A stretch of DNA of 64,000 nt from Halichondria panicea (lineage: Eukaryota > Porifera > Demospongiae > Suberitida > Halichondriidae), in assembly GCF_963675165.1 (NCBI RefSeq), contig NC_087383.1, positions 6,116,839-6,180,838 on the forward strand. The letters are read 5' to 3'. Shown one piece after another: positions 33,260 to 44,303 of this stretch; the first letter of the stretch is position 1; each line of letters begins with the position of its first letter. The notes under the pieces were generated by a model, which saw only the letters and a program-made list of their open reading frames with translations, had not been told where the DNA came from and searched no databases. Both the position numbers and the translations under genes were made by a program.

Positions 33260-33345
33260 TCTGCCTTGTTCCTGCATGTGGGTGTGGTGTGTGTGTGTGT
33301 GTGTGTGTGGGGTGTGTGTGTGGGTGGGTGTGTGTGTGTGATTAG
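33260..33345. repeat. GT microsatellite
   Basis: GTGTGTGT with GGGTG variants; source of a short false plus ORF. Confidence 0.85.
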
Positions 33346-33868
33346 GATTTTAGCTGTTTTTGTACAATGTGGATATATAGCTACGTATACTAAAATCAAT
33401 CCATCAAAAGGAACACACCATCAAAAGGAACACACATTCTTTAGCTAGACAATTATACCGTACGTATAATTATAGTGGGAAATGTTTGTCAAGTGTGCAA
33501 AACTTTGAGTTATTCTAGGGCAGAGCAGTTAACACAAACATTGAAACTGGGATAAACTACCATGCACTGGTATTTCACATGCATATTAGTGGGTGTGATT
33601 TCCTAGCATTGAAACGCAAATATTAGAATACACGAACATTTATGCTGAGCTAAATGGAGAAATTTTCCCACTTATAGATAACGTTATGGGCTGTCAAAGA
33701 TAGCTATGTAATTATATCAACACATGCATAATGTATATCCTTGCTCTTTCTTCAAAAAATAAAAGATTTAGGCCCAAAAGCAATCATTGATCTAAACATA
33801 CTCATGACCTCTGACCTCTGTATTTCAGAGTACATGCAGAGGTCACGCCCATGTAACTACATACTGAC

Positions 33869-33959
33869 CTCTTAATGATGCCATGACCCCGCAGTAGGGT
33901 CTCAGGTCATTGTGAACAATCCCCTGACAGTGCAGGTAACAGAAAGCCTGCTGCAGTGA
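33869..33959 (-). CDS. Kinase-like exon with HNDLRP catalytic loop
   Basis: A 91-nt minus-strand exon between a CAG acceptor and a GTCAGT donor encoding SLQQAFCYLHCQGIVHNDLR then PYCGVMASLR. The pattern YLH..GIVH.DL.P is subdomain VIb of protein kinases. The usual HRD has become HND (aspartate kept), and the N of the DLKPEN block is absent, suggesting a divergent kinase or pseudokinase. No glycine loop or DFG exon was found nearby. Whether it belongs to the PDZ gene upstream is unknown; the phases require at least one missing exon. Confidence 0.4.
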
Positions 33960-34130
33960 CTGTGAGTCTGTGCTGTGAGGTGTGTGGAGGTGTAGTGTGT
34001 GGGGTGTGTGTGGAGTGTGTGTGTGGAGTTGGTGGAGTGTGTGGGGGGTGTGGAGTGGGTGGGGGTGTAGTGTGTGGGGTGTGTGTGGAGTGTGTGGAGT
34101 GTGTGGGGGGTGTGGAGTGGGTGGGGTGTG
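33960..34130. repeat. GGTGTG/GGAGTG satellite
   Basis: Degenerate GTGTGGAGTGTGTGG repeats with overlapping false ORFs on both strands (Thr/Pro/His on the minus strand). Confidence 0.85.
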
Positions 34131-34784
34131 TACATAAAATTACATGCACACATGAAGCCAGCAGGTCCACCCAACAAACACATTGCAGCCACCACACACA
34201 CTATCACCTACACCAGGGCTAGGGAACAACTACTATACAGTGGTTCATCAGAACCAAATTCTTGATTAAACAGATGACAGATTTGTCCATGCACGATATT
34301 CCTAGCATCACATACTCACACGTGTGCACTAAGTGTCCACGTGGTTGAAACATGTTTGTGTGGCTCATGAACCCTGACCCTAAAATTGGTCGTGGTTGAA
34401 ACCTGTTTGATAATGTACGTATGGCTTCTATAGAAAAGAGATTAGGTGCAAACAAAACTACTACCTTAAGACCTCGATTTAAATTAATAATTACAAAGCC
34501 AGAGGTCGCTTCTTTTGAAAAATTATATTGAAGTCCTGGTGTCGCATATTTAGAGGGTCGCATCTAATTGGAGGTAACTTAAAGAGTCCATACTTGCCTC
34601 AATTTCAGGCCACTTAAAAACACTGATTTTCCAGTGGGCTACAATCGAGGCTAGGGAGTGGCTACATTTACCTCTATTTAGAACGCGACATTAAAAAATA
34701 ATTGTCAACGCAGCTGTCGCTACTTAAAGAGGTCAGAAAATTGCTGAAACTCCTGGGTGTCGCATATTTGGAGGGTCACCTTAA

Positions 34785-35314
34785 CCCTTTAACCGTCGGA
34801 TTCTTAATTAACAGTGAAGTGAAATGTCTGTAAATTCTCTATCGGGTTTCCAGAGCAATAAAATGCCTAGCAACCATATACCAATAGAATGCCCATACAA
34901 CAAGGAATAAAATGGTGCAACATGTGTTGCCATAACAACCAGTCCCAGACAGTTCATCAGCGTCTGGCATAAAGCTGGTAGCCTGTGGGAGGTATCCTAC
35001 TATCCCCTCTCCTTCATAGGCACTGTCATCACCAGAGGAGACATCGCCATTGCTGTCCTCAAGCTGTTCAAGCACATCGGCACAAGTAAACAACCTAGCC
35101 ATAGCTATAAACTTCGTGCGGTAAGATGCTAATGAAATTTTAACATAGCAACGTGGCTTTAAAATTTCTAGACTAAATTGCACGTGATTCTACAGCTCTT
35201 CCTCTATACAGGGATGTGCGTAGTTCGAGCTACTTCCTAAATATCGCAGAATTAGAATTTCGCAAAAAAAGTCACTATTGCGGGCCACGATCGTGGCCCG
35301 TGGCGGTTAAAGGG
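34785..35314. mobile_element. piggyBac-type element, 530 bp, with transposase N-terminus remnant
   Basis: TTAA flanks both sides (34,781-34,784 and 35,315-35,318). The ends CCCTTTAACCGTC and (inverse) CCCTTTAACCGCC are inverted repeats beginning CCC, as in piggyBac. The minus strand keeps a start codon at about 35,102 and MARLFTCADVLEQLEDSNGD, then VSSGDDSAYEGEGIVGYLP. An acidic N-terminus like this is typical of piggyBac transposases, but everything after it is deleted. A second piggyBac-type element lies at 62,375-63,275. Confidence 0.85.
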
Positions 35315-35461
35315 TTAAATCAAGGTCTTACAGTAACTAGATATAGTGTGATGCACTAGCATGTAATAGTGGGTGTGGTCACGGGAGTGATCAAACATTA
35401 TGTGGTGTGCGTAAACCACCCCCCCAAACTTTTAATGAAACCCTGGTCACTGTACACATAC

Positions 35462-37662
35462 CTTGAGGCATCGTCACGTGCCATAAAGCCGACACCTGTG
35501 CCCTCCTCCTCGTCACTGTGATGCTGTGTGGGAGCCTGCGTCGTCATCATTGTGTCCACAGTCAATCTAGTGGAGGGAGGGTGGAGGGAACATTAATGGT
35601 GATATTACCAATTATGATTATGGACGTAGCCACACGAGTAGATTAAACAGACTGTGTGTGTGTATCTAGCTGATAGATTCTGGCAACAGTGAGTTGACAA
35701 ATTGACACTTTGCCCACACATTCCACACACCCACCTGTTATGTGAGGGGGTGGTCTGGAAGGAGTGGAAGGTGAGATCGCTACTCTGAGTGCTGCTCAGT
35801 CCACCATAGTAGCTACTGTAGGATCAAATAACATTATTTAATAAAAACGGGTGATGATAACCAGCTATACGTTGTTACACACCTCTCAGAGAAAGCTTTA
35901 AGACTGTGAACACACACACACACACACACATCCTACACGCCCACTCACACACGCCTTTCACGCAGAGATATAGCTCTCAGACTGTGAATATACACACACC
36001 CTACACGCCCACACACACACACGCCCACACCACACACCTCTCAGAGAGATAGCTCTCAGACTGTGAACACACACACACACACCCTACACGCCCACTCACA
36101 CACACGCCCACACCACACACCTCTCAGAGAGATAGCTTTAAGACTGTGAGTACTGGCTATCAGTACGCTCAGACAAGAGCACTTCCTCATATTCAATCCT
36201 CCTCTCATTGAAGTTGCCATATATAACACCGTCAGATGTAGGCCTCGGTGGTTGTTGCTGGGAGGGTTGCGGATGATATGCCTCCGCACCGCTGTCATGG
36301 TTACGCTTGACGGCAGTTACCATAGAGACCAGCTTTGTGGGCTTGTTGCCACTGCTATCCTGAGACTACGGGAAACAAAAGATATAACTAACAACACCCA
36401 ACATGCACAGCCGACTACCGTATTACTAGAATGTTTCAAACATACATGTATAATATGCGAACTTTGCGAGGGTTGATCATTTCACAACAATAAGATCACA
36501 AAACCTACTAGTAACAGGGGCGTAGCTACCATTGTTTCCTGGTTGCCCAGAAACCCCCCCAGGAGCGCTGAGAAAATTGGGCAGGGCTCTCCTATAGTTG
36601 AAATCAAGCAGCCCTGCCCATCTTTTCATGCACGTGGCTGCAAATCAATCATCAGAGCTAGAGATGGCACCATGAAGCGTTTCACTTTGGCTTTGTCTCA
36701 GCTAGTCTCAGCTAGCTAGCTACCTCAAATAAAGAAGACCAAGACTTAAGTTCTAGTATCAATCCCAGTATTCTCAGACTCAGCTCTAAGCACAACTTTA
36801 TTCAGGAAGTATAAGTTTAGAACAATCTCAGCCACATGAAACCTCTCAGGTAAATGACATTTAATTGTGCTCAGCTAGACTAGCAATACACAATTAATTA
36901 ACACCTGGCTTTTAGTATGTCTATAGCTAGCTAGCTAGCTAGCTTCTCACAAACATGTAAAAAAAGTCAATGAGCAGTAGGTGTGCCCCAATCAAGAGGG
37001 TGTGGCACCGGAAGTGGGCGTGGTCAAAAATTTCGCGGCGCTATTGCGCCGCTCATTTTTCTGAGGAAACCCCTGTCTCAAAAGTCTGGCTACGCCCCTG
37101 AGTAAATACTCACGATCCTTGCCAGAACGCAATAAGTTAGATTGCTAATGGTCAAATTTTTGCTAATTTGGCAGATTCGATGCACAAATTAATATTCTAG
37201 TAATACCTAGCTGGCATACCTCTGTTTCACAGGAATAGTCCTTTAATTGAGTCTGGTGAGCTGTAGCTCTCTCTGCTCTGAGGCTTATAGTTGGTGAATG
37301 AGGTCCTCCTCTGGGCAATGGCTTCACTCAGCGGCTCTGAGTCATGTGATACCTGTATAGGGGGGGGGGGGTAATGTCACGTGACAAAACTCTTCTCATT
37401 GCTTGGTTGAAGTGTACAGTGAAGCCTGTCTAAAATACTGCCAGCTCCAAAGTCAAAGCAAATTTTTGCTAATTTATTCTAGTAATACCTAGCTGGCATA
37501 CCTCAGGAATAGTCCGAGTACTATAGTACTGGCCCACGACAACCTCTAGCTTACTGTCCGTCCAACTACAAGGAAGAGGGAACATTATAATTATAACCGT
37601 ATAGCGGGTAATTTTCGTTGGTGGAAATGTTTGTATGAACAATATTTCGCTATAACAGTACC

Positions 37663-37693
<31 letters not shown>

Positions 37694-37753
37694 GCGTGTG
37701 TGCTGTGTGTGTGTGTGCGTGTGCGTGTGTGTGTGTGGGTGTGTGTGTATGAG

Positions 37754-37827
<74 letters not shown>

Positions 37828-37856
37828 GTGTGTGCGTGTGTGCGTGTGTGTATGAG

Positions 37857-37895
<39 letters not shown>

Positions 37896-39559
37896 AGGAG
37901 TGTGTGTGTGTGAGTGTGTGTGTGTGTGTGTGTGCGTGCGTGTGTGTGCGTGCGTGCGTGCATGTGCGTGTGCATGTGCTAGTCAGTACCTTTCAGCACC
38001 TTTCAGCACTGTTCTTTGCCGGGAGAGCTTGACCGAGGTATGACCGGTTGTTCTTGTGAGGTCGCTCAATCTCAAGCCTCAGGATGGGGCCACGTCATTT
38101 GAATCCAAGATCAGACTATGTGTGTGTGTGGGGGCGTAGGTACATATGAATTTAACCACATCAAAGGCTTGCGGTACACAATTATTGACGACATCAAAGG
38201 ATTTGGATACATGATATTAACCACATCAAAGGCTTACTCTCTTTGCTCGTGAAGTAGAGAGAATACTCGAGTGTCTCAGTGTTGACCACTGTCACTTGAG
38301 GAGGGGGTGGGTGGGGTACAGAGTTCACTGATTGTACGATACCCATGACGATGGGATACGCACTCTTACGCTTACGGAAGATGTGTGAGGGGACGGGACA
38401 CATACACTGAAGGAAGGTGGCCATTGTTGTTAGCACTAGCATGTGAGCATGCTCAAAGTTAAATTAAGTTTTTAGAAAGGACATATGTACGTGACTAATA
38501 CAGATAGCTAAATGAAGCTAGTAATCAAGTTAGTCAAAAAGAAAATTACGTAGTAAAAAACAAAGCTTACAATGCTGAGGGTCCTCTTCGTCTCTGACTG
38601 CCCTCACTGCCTCTCTGTGGTCGGCATTGTCCAGGTTGATGCCGTTCACTGACTCTAAGATGTCACCAACCCTGTGTGTGGGTGAGGTGTGAGTGTGTAT
38701 GTGAGGTGTGGTGTGGGTGTGTGAGGTATGGTGTGGGTGGTAATTCTGAGATGAAATTGACAATCTGAACACAAATTCTAAAAAATAGCTACTAAATTGG
38801 CCGAATTCTAAAAAAAGACGCAACACCTTTGCTTTTGAAATGCTCGATTTTGACGTAATTAGAAAGGTCATATCTCACTCACTTTAGTTGACCTTCGGCA
38901 GGTCCGCCCTGATTCACCGATGAAGGCGAGTCCAGGTCAATCGATACGTGCTTCTCCTCCCACGCCTGTGAGGGTGTGTGTGTGTGTGTGTGCATACGCA
39001 CATCGTCCCAATTGACCGGCCACTTCTGCTTCCATAGTTCAGTGACCCTCTCCAGTGTTTTAGAGTGCTCCTCCACCAACCTGCACACACAATAATAGCT
39101 AGCAACCTAGATAATTATTTCTAAACAAGCAATGCAGTTTCCAACCATGCAAGCCAACTAGTATATATACTTATTTTAATTTTTGTACACGTTTTTAAGG
39201 AGAAAAATCATGACATGATTAATCTCTCAGATTTATAGGGGGAATCCCCTCCCCTCTCTATGAAACCCTGCCCAATAGTTACACCTAACAAAGTCAATTC
39301 TCATCAGAGTACATCTAAATCAGCAGAGTTGTGTACCCACCTTTCTTGATGATGACTAGATTGAGCACACTCAGGTTGCTGTCCACTATGCAGTCTCTCA
39401 CTGACTTGCGTTTCCTCGTCTGTAACAACTGTGCCACTTCTAGAGGAGGAGCTTAACACGGCCATTAGTGAGGATACCTTGCAAGCAATGACAAGCATTG
39501 CCACCGCTGATACGAACCACATAGCCCTGTGTGTGTGTGTGTGTGTGTGTACGAGGGTC

Positions 39560-39600
<41 letters not shown>

Positions 39601-39967
39601 GGTCGGGTGTGTGTGTGTGTACGATCTTACAGAGCTGGAATATATTTTTAAAAAAAGTTGCCCAAAGGTAGTGAGATTAGATCATGTGATTGGTCTAATC
39701 CCCACCTATCCCTGGTAGGGGGGCATTATAGTTTGACAAGTGCATTCAGTATGTACTACTGAGATAATTGTTTACCTCTCCACTGTTGTCTGAAGTCCAC
39801 ACGACAACCTTTGAACCTCCTGGTATTTGCGACAACCACATTGCCCGATCCTTCGTCCTCCAGCCTCTCCCATAACACACCAAAAGTTGTTGTTGTCATC
39901 ACTTCGTTCTGAGGTTCTTTTCATTCTTAGCTCGTCGGCATTTGAAATGCTGAGCTGGGTATCTGCT
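35462..39967 (-). CDS. PDZ-domain protein, multi-exon host gene (partial)
   Basis: Exons in transcript order: 39967-39776 ([20 protein letters not shown]), 39439-39341, 39080-39002 ([20 protein letters not shown], coiled-coil-like), 38965-38883, 38671-38571, 38435-38238, 38077-37990, 37565-37502, ~37360-37230, ~36363-36145, micro-exons 35,884-36,143, 35815-35735 and 35566-35462. Exons four and five join to [20 protein letters not shown] and [17 protein letters not shown], the core of a PDZ domain (GDxI..VNG), which binds C-terminal peptides. Splice phases agree through 37,502. The next exon has an in-frame TGA. The tail is Ser/Gln-rich ([24 protein letters not shown]). It recalls polarity or scaffold proteins, but no family is assigned. 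5' and 3' ends are not found. Confidence 0.65.
35884..36143 (-). repeat. Tandemly repeated micro-exon and intron, four units
   Basis: On the minus strand, units of about 80 bp each read TTCACAG, then TCTGAGAGCTATCTCTCTGA, then GAG and GTGTGTGG. Each has an acceptor, about 22 coding bases (SESYLSER) and a donor. Two middle units keep GAG; the first and last have TAA at the same place. The phase fits the following exon ([13 protein letters not shown]). Spacing repeats are GT-rich. Confidence 0.6.
36515..37100. mobile_element. CAGGGGCG element with 5-bp target AGTAA
   Basis: Ends CAGGGGCGTAGCTACC and GGCTACGCCCCTG are inverted, flanked by AGTAA on both sides. 586 bp, non-coding, lying in an intron of the PDZ gene. 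Relatives at 43,706-44,303 and 50,108-50,542 share the CAGGGGCG ends and 5-bp target duplications. Confidence 0.85.
37661..37979. repeat. GT microsatellite with TATGAGGAGT interruptions
   Basis: About 320 bp of GT repeats with three TATGAGGAGTGTG breaks at about 37,748, 37,850 and 37,893. It lies in an intron of the PDZ gene and gives a 168-codon false His/Thr ORF on the minus strand. Confidence 0.95.
39527..39622. repeat. GT microsatellite with TACGAGGGTCGG units
   Basis: Two TACGAGGGTCGG interruptions in a GT run, in an intron of the PDZ gene. Confidence 0.85.
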
Positions 39968-40887
39968 CCATGCCCATGGTGTGTTCCTCAGTACGGCTGG
40001 ACCAAAAACCACCTCACTCTTGCCCCGCAATACTCTACCCTCAAGAGTTTCTTTTAAAGTGAGTCCCAGCTCTGAGCTAGCTGACTGTCATTCCTTGTCC
40101 ACGTGGGTGAGAAGCCTGAGATGGTTATGGTCATCACACAGATTACTAACAAAACACAAAACATGGAGAAAGCTGTTCCAGGGTTTTGATGATCTTTACC
40201 ACACACACTCGCAGAATTGACTGGTGGGGAAAGCGATCGTTTGGCGATCCCTATAGGAGCTTCCGCAAGGCTCGAAAATTAGATCAGTAAATAGCTATAT
40301 AGTGGCAGTAGATAATGTGGCTATTCATGCAGTAGAGTGTATTGGACGGCCATTAATAAAAAGGACTCCCTGCATGCACCTTAATATCAGCAGCTCTTGT
40401 GGCTCCTGAAGAACGAGGAATGATGTACATCTATAAGCCACCATCACAAGTACACTCACATTATATTATTAATAATTATTATGCATACAAGCACATTGTG
40501 ATAATTATGCTTTCGCATGGTATAATTTATGTCGAAGTTTTTGTGGCATTTTATAGTGTTTGCAACACATCCCTCTTTTCTGGAATAGTTGATGGAGTCA
40601 TGGTAACTTCACATTGTTTTGTTGAGCCATCAAGTCTACTTGTTCCATAGCTTGTAATGTTACGAGGTGCCTTTCTTACTATTTTATTCTTGAATCTATA
40701 AGTAATTATAATTATAGTGATAGCTTCAAGTAACTTGTAATGTCTTCCCTAATAATTTCACCGTCAAGCTTTGTTGGGGCACTCGGACAGATTATGTCTG
40801 TCGTGAATTCTTGCCGGATAGATAAATATTTTGCTTTTTGCTCATAATAATTATAATTATAGCCGGATCAGTTATTATGTTATATAG

Positions 40888-41240
40888 TTATACTATGGCA
40901 ATGGAGAGTGTAAACGATGCTATCTTCTGTGAGAAGACAGACGTGGTATGTTGCTATTAGTTCATTGCTCTGAAGAGGTGTTGCTCTAAATCTCAGTTTT
41001 GTGCTCTCAAATTGAATTGAAATTACGAATAATTGTCTATTGTCTCCCCAATATAATTATAGTGGTATTACGGTGTGACTGTGTGGGACGTCTTCAGTAG
41101 TGGCCGGACCACCTACCCTGCATGGAGTGGACCCAATGTCCCTAGTGGCTCTATACTCAGAGAAGACAAGAGATTGGAATTTCCCGAGAATAATAATTAT
41201 TGCCTGCACTACGGAGATGTACACAAATTCACATTAATTG
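40888..41240 (+). CDS. Tyrosine-kinase C-lobe fragment, two exons
   Basis: Plus-strand exons 40888-40945 (MAMESVNDAIFCEKTDV) and 41063-41240 (WYYGVTVWDVFSSGRTTYPA, later ILREDKRLEFPENNNY). Joined in phase 0 they give the activation-segment end and subdomains IX-X of a receptor tyrosine kinase: family pattern W.A.ESI....F...SDVWS.G, then V..WE.FS.G..PYP and L..G.RL..PE. Changes from the consensus (AMES, PAWS, YCLHYG) suggest a divergent or decaying kinase. The glycine loop, HRDL and DFG exons were not found to the left. A possible last exon at about 42,937-43,021 ends ELLPDKQTVV plus stop. Confidence 0.6.
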
Positions 41241-41268
41241 GTATGCACTTATAATACTGGGTAAACCT

Positions 41269-41326
41269 TAGCCTCGAATCCAGGCTGATTAAAATACGTA
41301 TTTTAATCGGCGTGGTCTCGAGGCTA
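41269..41326. mobile_element. 58-bp TAGCCTC mini-element with 9-bp target duplication
   Basis: TAGCCTCG...CGAGGCTA, flanked by GGTAAACCT at 41,260-41,268 and 41,327-41,335. The inside is mostly a palindrome around TACGTA. Same family as 57,304-58,070. Confidence 0.85.
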
Positions 41327-41976
41327 GGTAAACCTGAGCGCATGCACTTCATCTCCAAAGTTGAGTTTTGTAAAAAGTTGTATGATTTGCGGACACCACT
41401 ACTGAAAAGGTTGCCATACGGGTTAGATCCAAATACCAGTTACAAGCTAGACTAGTAACCATGGAGACGTACCAGCTAGAAATGAAAGTGAACTGCCAGA
41501 AAATTTCGCCGAACAAGTTACTGAAACAGATGACTAAACAGTGACCCACACTTTCCACTGCTAGAACCATGGACTTGTTATTGCACCTCAGATGAAGCTG
41601 TGACTAAGGCTATAGAACTGAGTCAGTTCCAATCTAAACAAGAGATGGCACTGCATATTGTGTGAAATTGTGGCATGACTGGGCTATAATTATCGTCAAT
41701 CCTTGCCAGAACGCAATAGTTAGATCGCAAAAAGGGTCAACTTTTCTGCTGATTTGGCTCATTCGCAAAAGTTTTTCACCCGCAAAAAATTTTCTAGTAA
41801 TGCAGTATTGAATGATTCTGATAAAGAACACTATATAAAGTTACTCCAGCCCCTCCCATAACACACCAACAGTTGCATTTTGAGTGGGCAGATCAAATGA
41901 AACACTGTGCCAATATCTGCCATATGGCACAGGTCAAATAGTGAACTGTGTCACTATCTAGATACTGGCATAGTAT

Positions 41977-42001
41977 TAGCCTCGGCCTGGGATCGAGGCT
42001 A
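41977..42001. mobile_element. 25-bp TAGCCTC mini-element with 9-bp target duplication
   Basis: TAGCCTCGGCC joined almost directly to GATCGAGGCTA, flanked by GCATAGTAT at 41,968-41,976 and 42,002-42,010. It is little more than the two ends of the family fused together. Confidence 0.8.
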
Positions 42002-42021
42002 GCATAGTATAATTATTATGG

Positions 42022-42124
42022 TAGCCTCGACCCCAGGCCGATCCGTCTCCAATTGAACGCTAGGTCGCCTACGTATTTTTCAACTTCGTTCTATTAAAAA
42101 AAAATCGGCCTGGGACCGAGGCTA
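42022..42124. mobile_element. 103-bp TAGCCTC mini-element
   Basis: TAGCCTCGACCCCAGGCCGA at the left, GGCCTGGGACCGAGGCTA at the right. It lies only 20 bp from the 25-bp element. No perfect target duplication. Confidence 0.65.
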
Positions 42125-42557
42125 AGTATATGGCTGAGGTCACCTAAAGCCCGCCCTCCAACCAGTAACCTGAAACGGTCCCTTTTAGGCCACTCCAAGT
42201 GACACACTGGTTTCTGGTCCTGAAAGTTTTTCTAATTGCATGCGGGCAGGTGGCTTTTCTCATTATGTCATTATCAATTGCACCTTATGAATCTCATTAT
42301 TTTGCAAATGAATATCATTATCACACTATTTTGTACCACATGGACCATTCTGCGCATGCATAGTAGAAATAATGAGATAGAAATCCAAGAATAAAATCTG
42401 ATGCGGGCGGTGGACCAGAAACCAGAGTATCACTTGGAGTGGCCTTATAGTATAACAGATTCAGTGGTAGGCAGAAAACGTTTTTCATGCGTCTGGTGCA
42501 TTCCACAGCCACCACAAGTAGTTACAAACTAGTTGTCCTATAAAAGTGTACACGAAG

Positions 42558-42610
42558 GATATATTGGCTCAGTAGTGCCTGCGGCCCTCGGTACTGAGCC
42601 AATATATCCA
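42558..42610. repeat. Hairpin with GCCTGCGGCCCTCGG loop, copy 1
   Basis: GGATATATTGGCTCAGTA and its exact inverse TACTGAGCCAATATATCC surround the word GCCTGCGGCCCTCGG. An unpaired copy of one arm (GATATATTGGCTCAGTA) follows at about 42,689. Confidence 0.8.
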
Positions 42611-42936
42611 AATATACTTTTCTCTGGTTTCGAATTCCATTTGTATATATACATTATAGTTGTGACACATGCACGAGTGCCACATGGGATATATTGGCTC
42701 AGTATAATTATTAAAATTATATTTAAAGTTGTACAACACCAGAATCTATTTTACTTGTTGCCCAGTGAGTGGGCAGATCAAAGCAATCCAGTGCTCAGTA
42801 TATGGCATGTTGCATCACTGCCATGGCTACCATAATTGCACTGCATTATATGGCATAATGCACTGGATTATATGCACTTGCACTGTGTGTAAATGCAGTA
42901 GATTTCTTTAACTCTTTCCTTGGCAATCTGTTGTAG

Positions 42937-43021
42937 AAATTACAACAACGGTAACGAATCGTTATGATGAATTAGATGAAGTTGTATGTGAGCTCCTCCC
43001 TGACAAACAAACTGTAGTCTA
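42937..43021 (+). CDS. Possible terminal exon of the kinase gene
   Basis: After a GTTGTAG acceptor the plus frame reads EITTTVTNRYDELDEVVCEL, then LPDKQTVV and TAG. The entry phase suits the donor at 41,240. No domain; support is only frame and splice fit. Confidence 0.25.
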
Positions 43022-43705
43022 GGTAACGGCCTTATCAGTCAAGTAGGCTAAAAATCTGTGTCCTTTGATGTAAGCTTTGATGTCTCTTTGTGCATATGTA
43101 GTTAAAAAAAAAAAAAGAAACCTTTGACTAGCTAGGAAGAGTAGCAGCAGTAGTAGTAGGAAGAGTAGCAGTAGTAGTAGCAGTGCAAGAAGGACTAGAC
43201 TAGATTAAAAAGTTGGTGGAAGGAATAACTGACCGTTTGGACGTCACCTGGCTGCCAGACTTTCATCTGGACTCTTCCCCCTGAGTAGCTGGCCTTCTCT
43301 AAGCCACAAAACTGAGCAAGAAGCTGAAGAAGCAGCTTGTACCTAGCCTTGAGAATTGGGAGGCGTGGCTCAACTAGTTAGCCCAGCCCAGCCTAGAGGA
43401 ATTGTTACTGTGGGTACTGAACAACCGTAGAAGTAGGGCTACCCCTGGCTTTACTGAATTAACTAGCTGTGTCTGCTGTCTAGTTGGACCAGATTTAGCT
43501 AGATAATGGGGTAGAGAATAGTTGAGCGGTGCTGTGTGTAGCTTGAACTGTACTGGCTGGCAAGAATCTAGTAAGCACCCTATGCACTGATAACTCGTCA
43601 GAATGGAGGGTATGTTCTAGGGATCTGGACAGCTGTACATCCAAAGGAGCCAGGGAGTGCCAATCATCTTCTCCCAGTCTCTGACACGCTAAACAAAACG
43701 AGCTA

Positions 43706-44303
43706 CAGGGGCGGATCCAGAGGTAGTTCGTTGGGTTGGTACGAACTACCCTTCCAGCTAGTATATATTAGCTAGCTAGCTAAGTACGTCCTCTCTGCTT
43801 AATAAAAGGGTGGGGCTGGTTCTCTTTGCATAATAAAAGGGTGGGGCTGGTTCTCTCTACATAACAAGAGGGTGGGGCTGGCTACTGCAGCCACATTGAT
43901 TTGCACCGTGGTCAAGCGATAATATTATTATATCTAGCCATGAATCCTTGACTCCTGGTGTAAGAAGAGGAAAGTTTCAGGTAAGGGAGAGTGCATGACA
44001 CTGCATATTGAATGACACTGCATACTTACATGTATAATTGCTATAATCATTAATATATTGATGGTCAAGTTCTACAAGTCTATAGCCAAGTCTCCTCTTC
44101 ACCAGCCACCACCGTCTGTCTTTCCACTGGGGACCACTACTATCTCTAGCCTCCAGTCACAACCATCTCTCCTGTGTTTATAAATCATGAGGGAGAACAT
44201 GAGGGTTAATTAGTGGGCGTGGTCACAAAAATTTCGGCGCTTTGCGCGGACAAGAAGTACTGTATAAGAACCCCCCCTTTCTTAAATCCTGGATCCGCCC
44301 CTG
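43706..44303. mobile_element. CAGGGGCGGATCCAG element with 5-bp target AGCTA
   Basis: Ends CAGGGGCGGATCCAG and CTGGATCCGCCCCTG are exact inverses, flanked by AGCTA. 598 bp. It contains GGGTGGGGCTGGTTCTCT direct repeats near 43,805-43,875. No coding sequence. Confidence 0.85.

Noticed and set aside
33902-34265. Thr/Pro/His and Val/Gly ORFs
   Set aside because: Degenerate GGTGTG satellite read in all frames.
37469-37975. 168-codon His/Thr-rich minus ORF
   Set aside because: Read-through of the GT microsatellite; only the last 21 codons (exon 37565-37502) are likely to be real.
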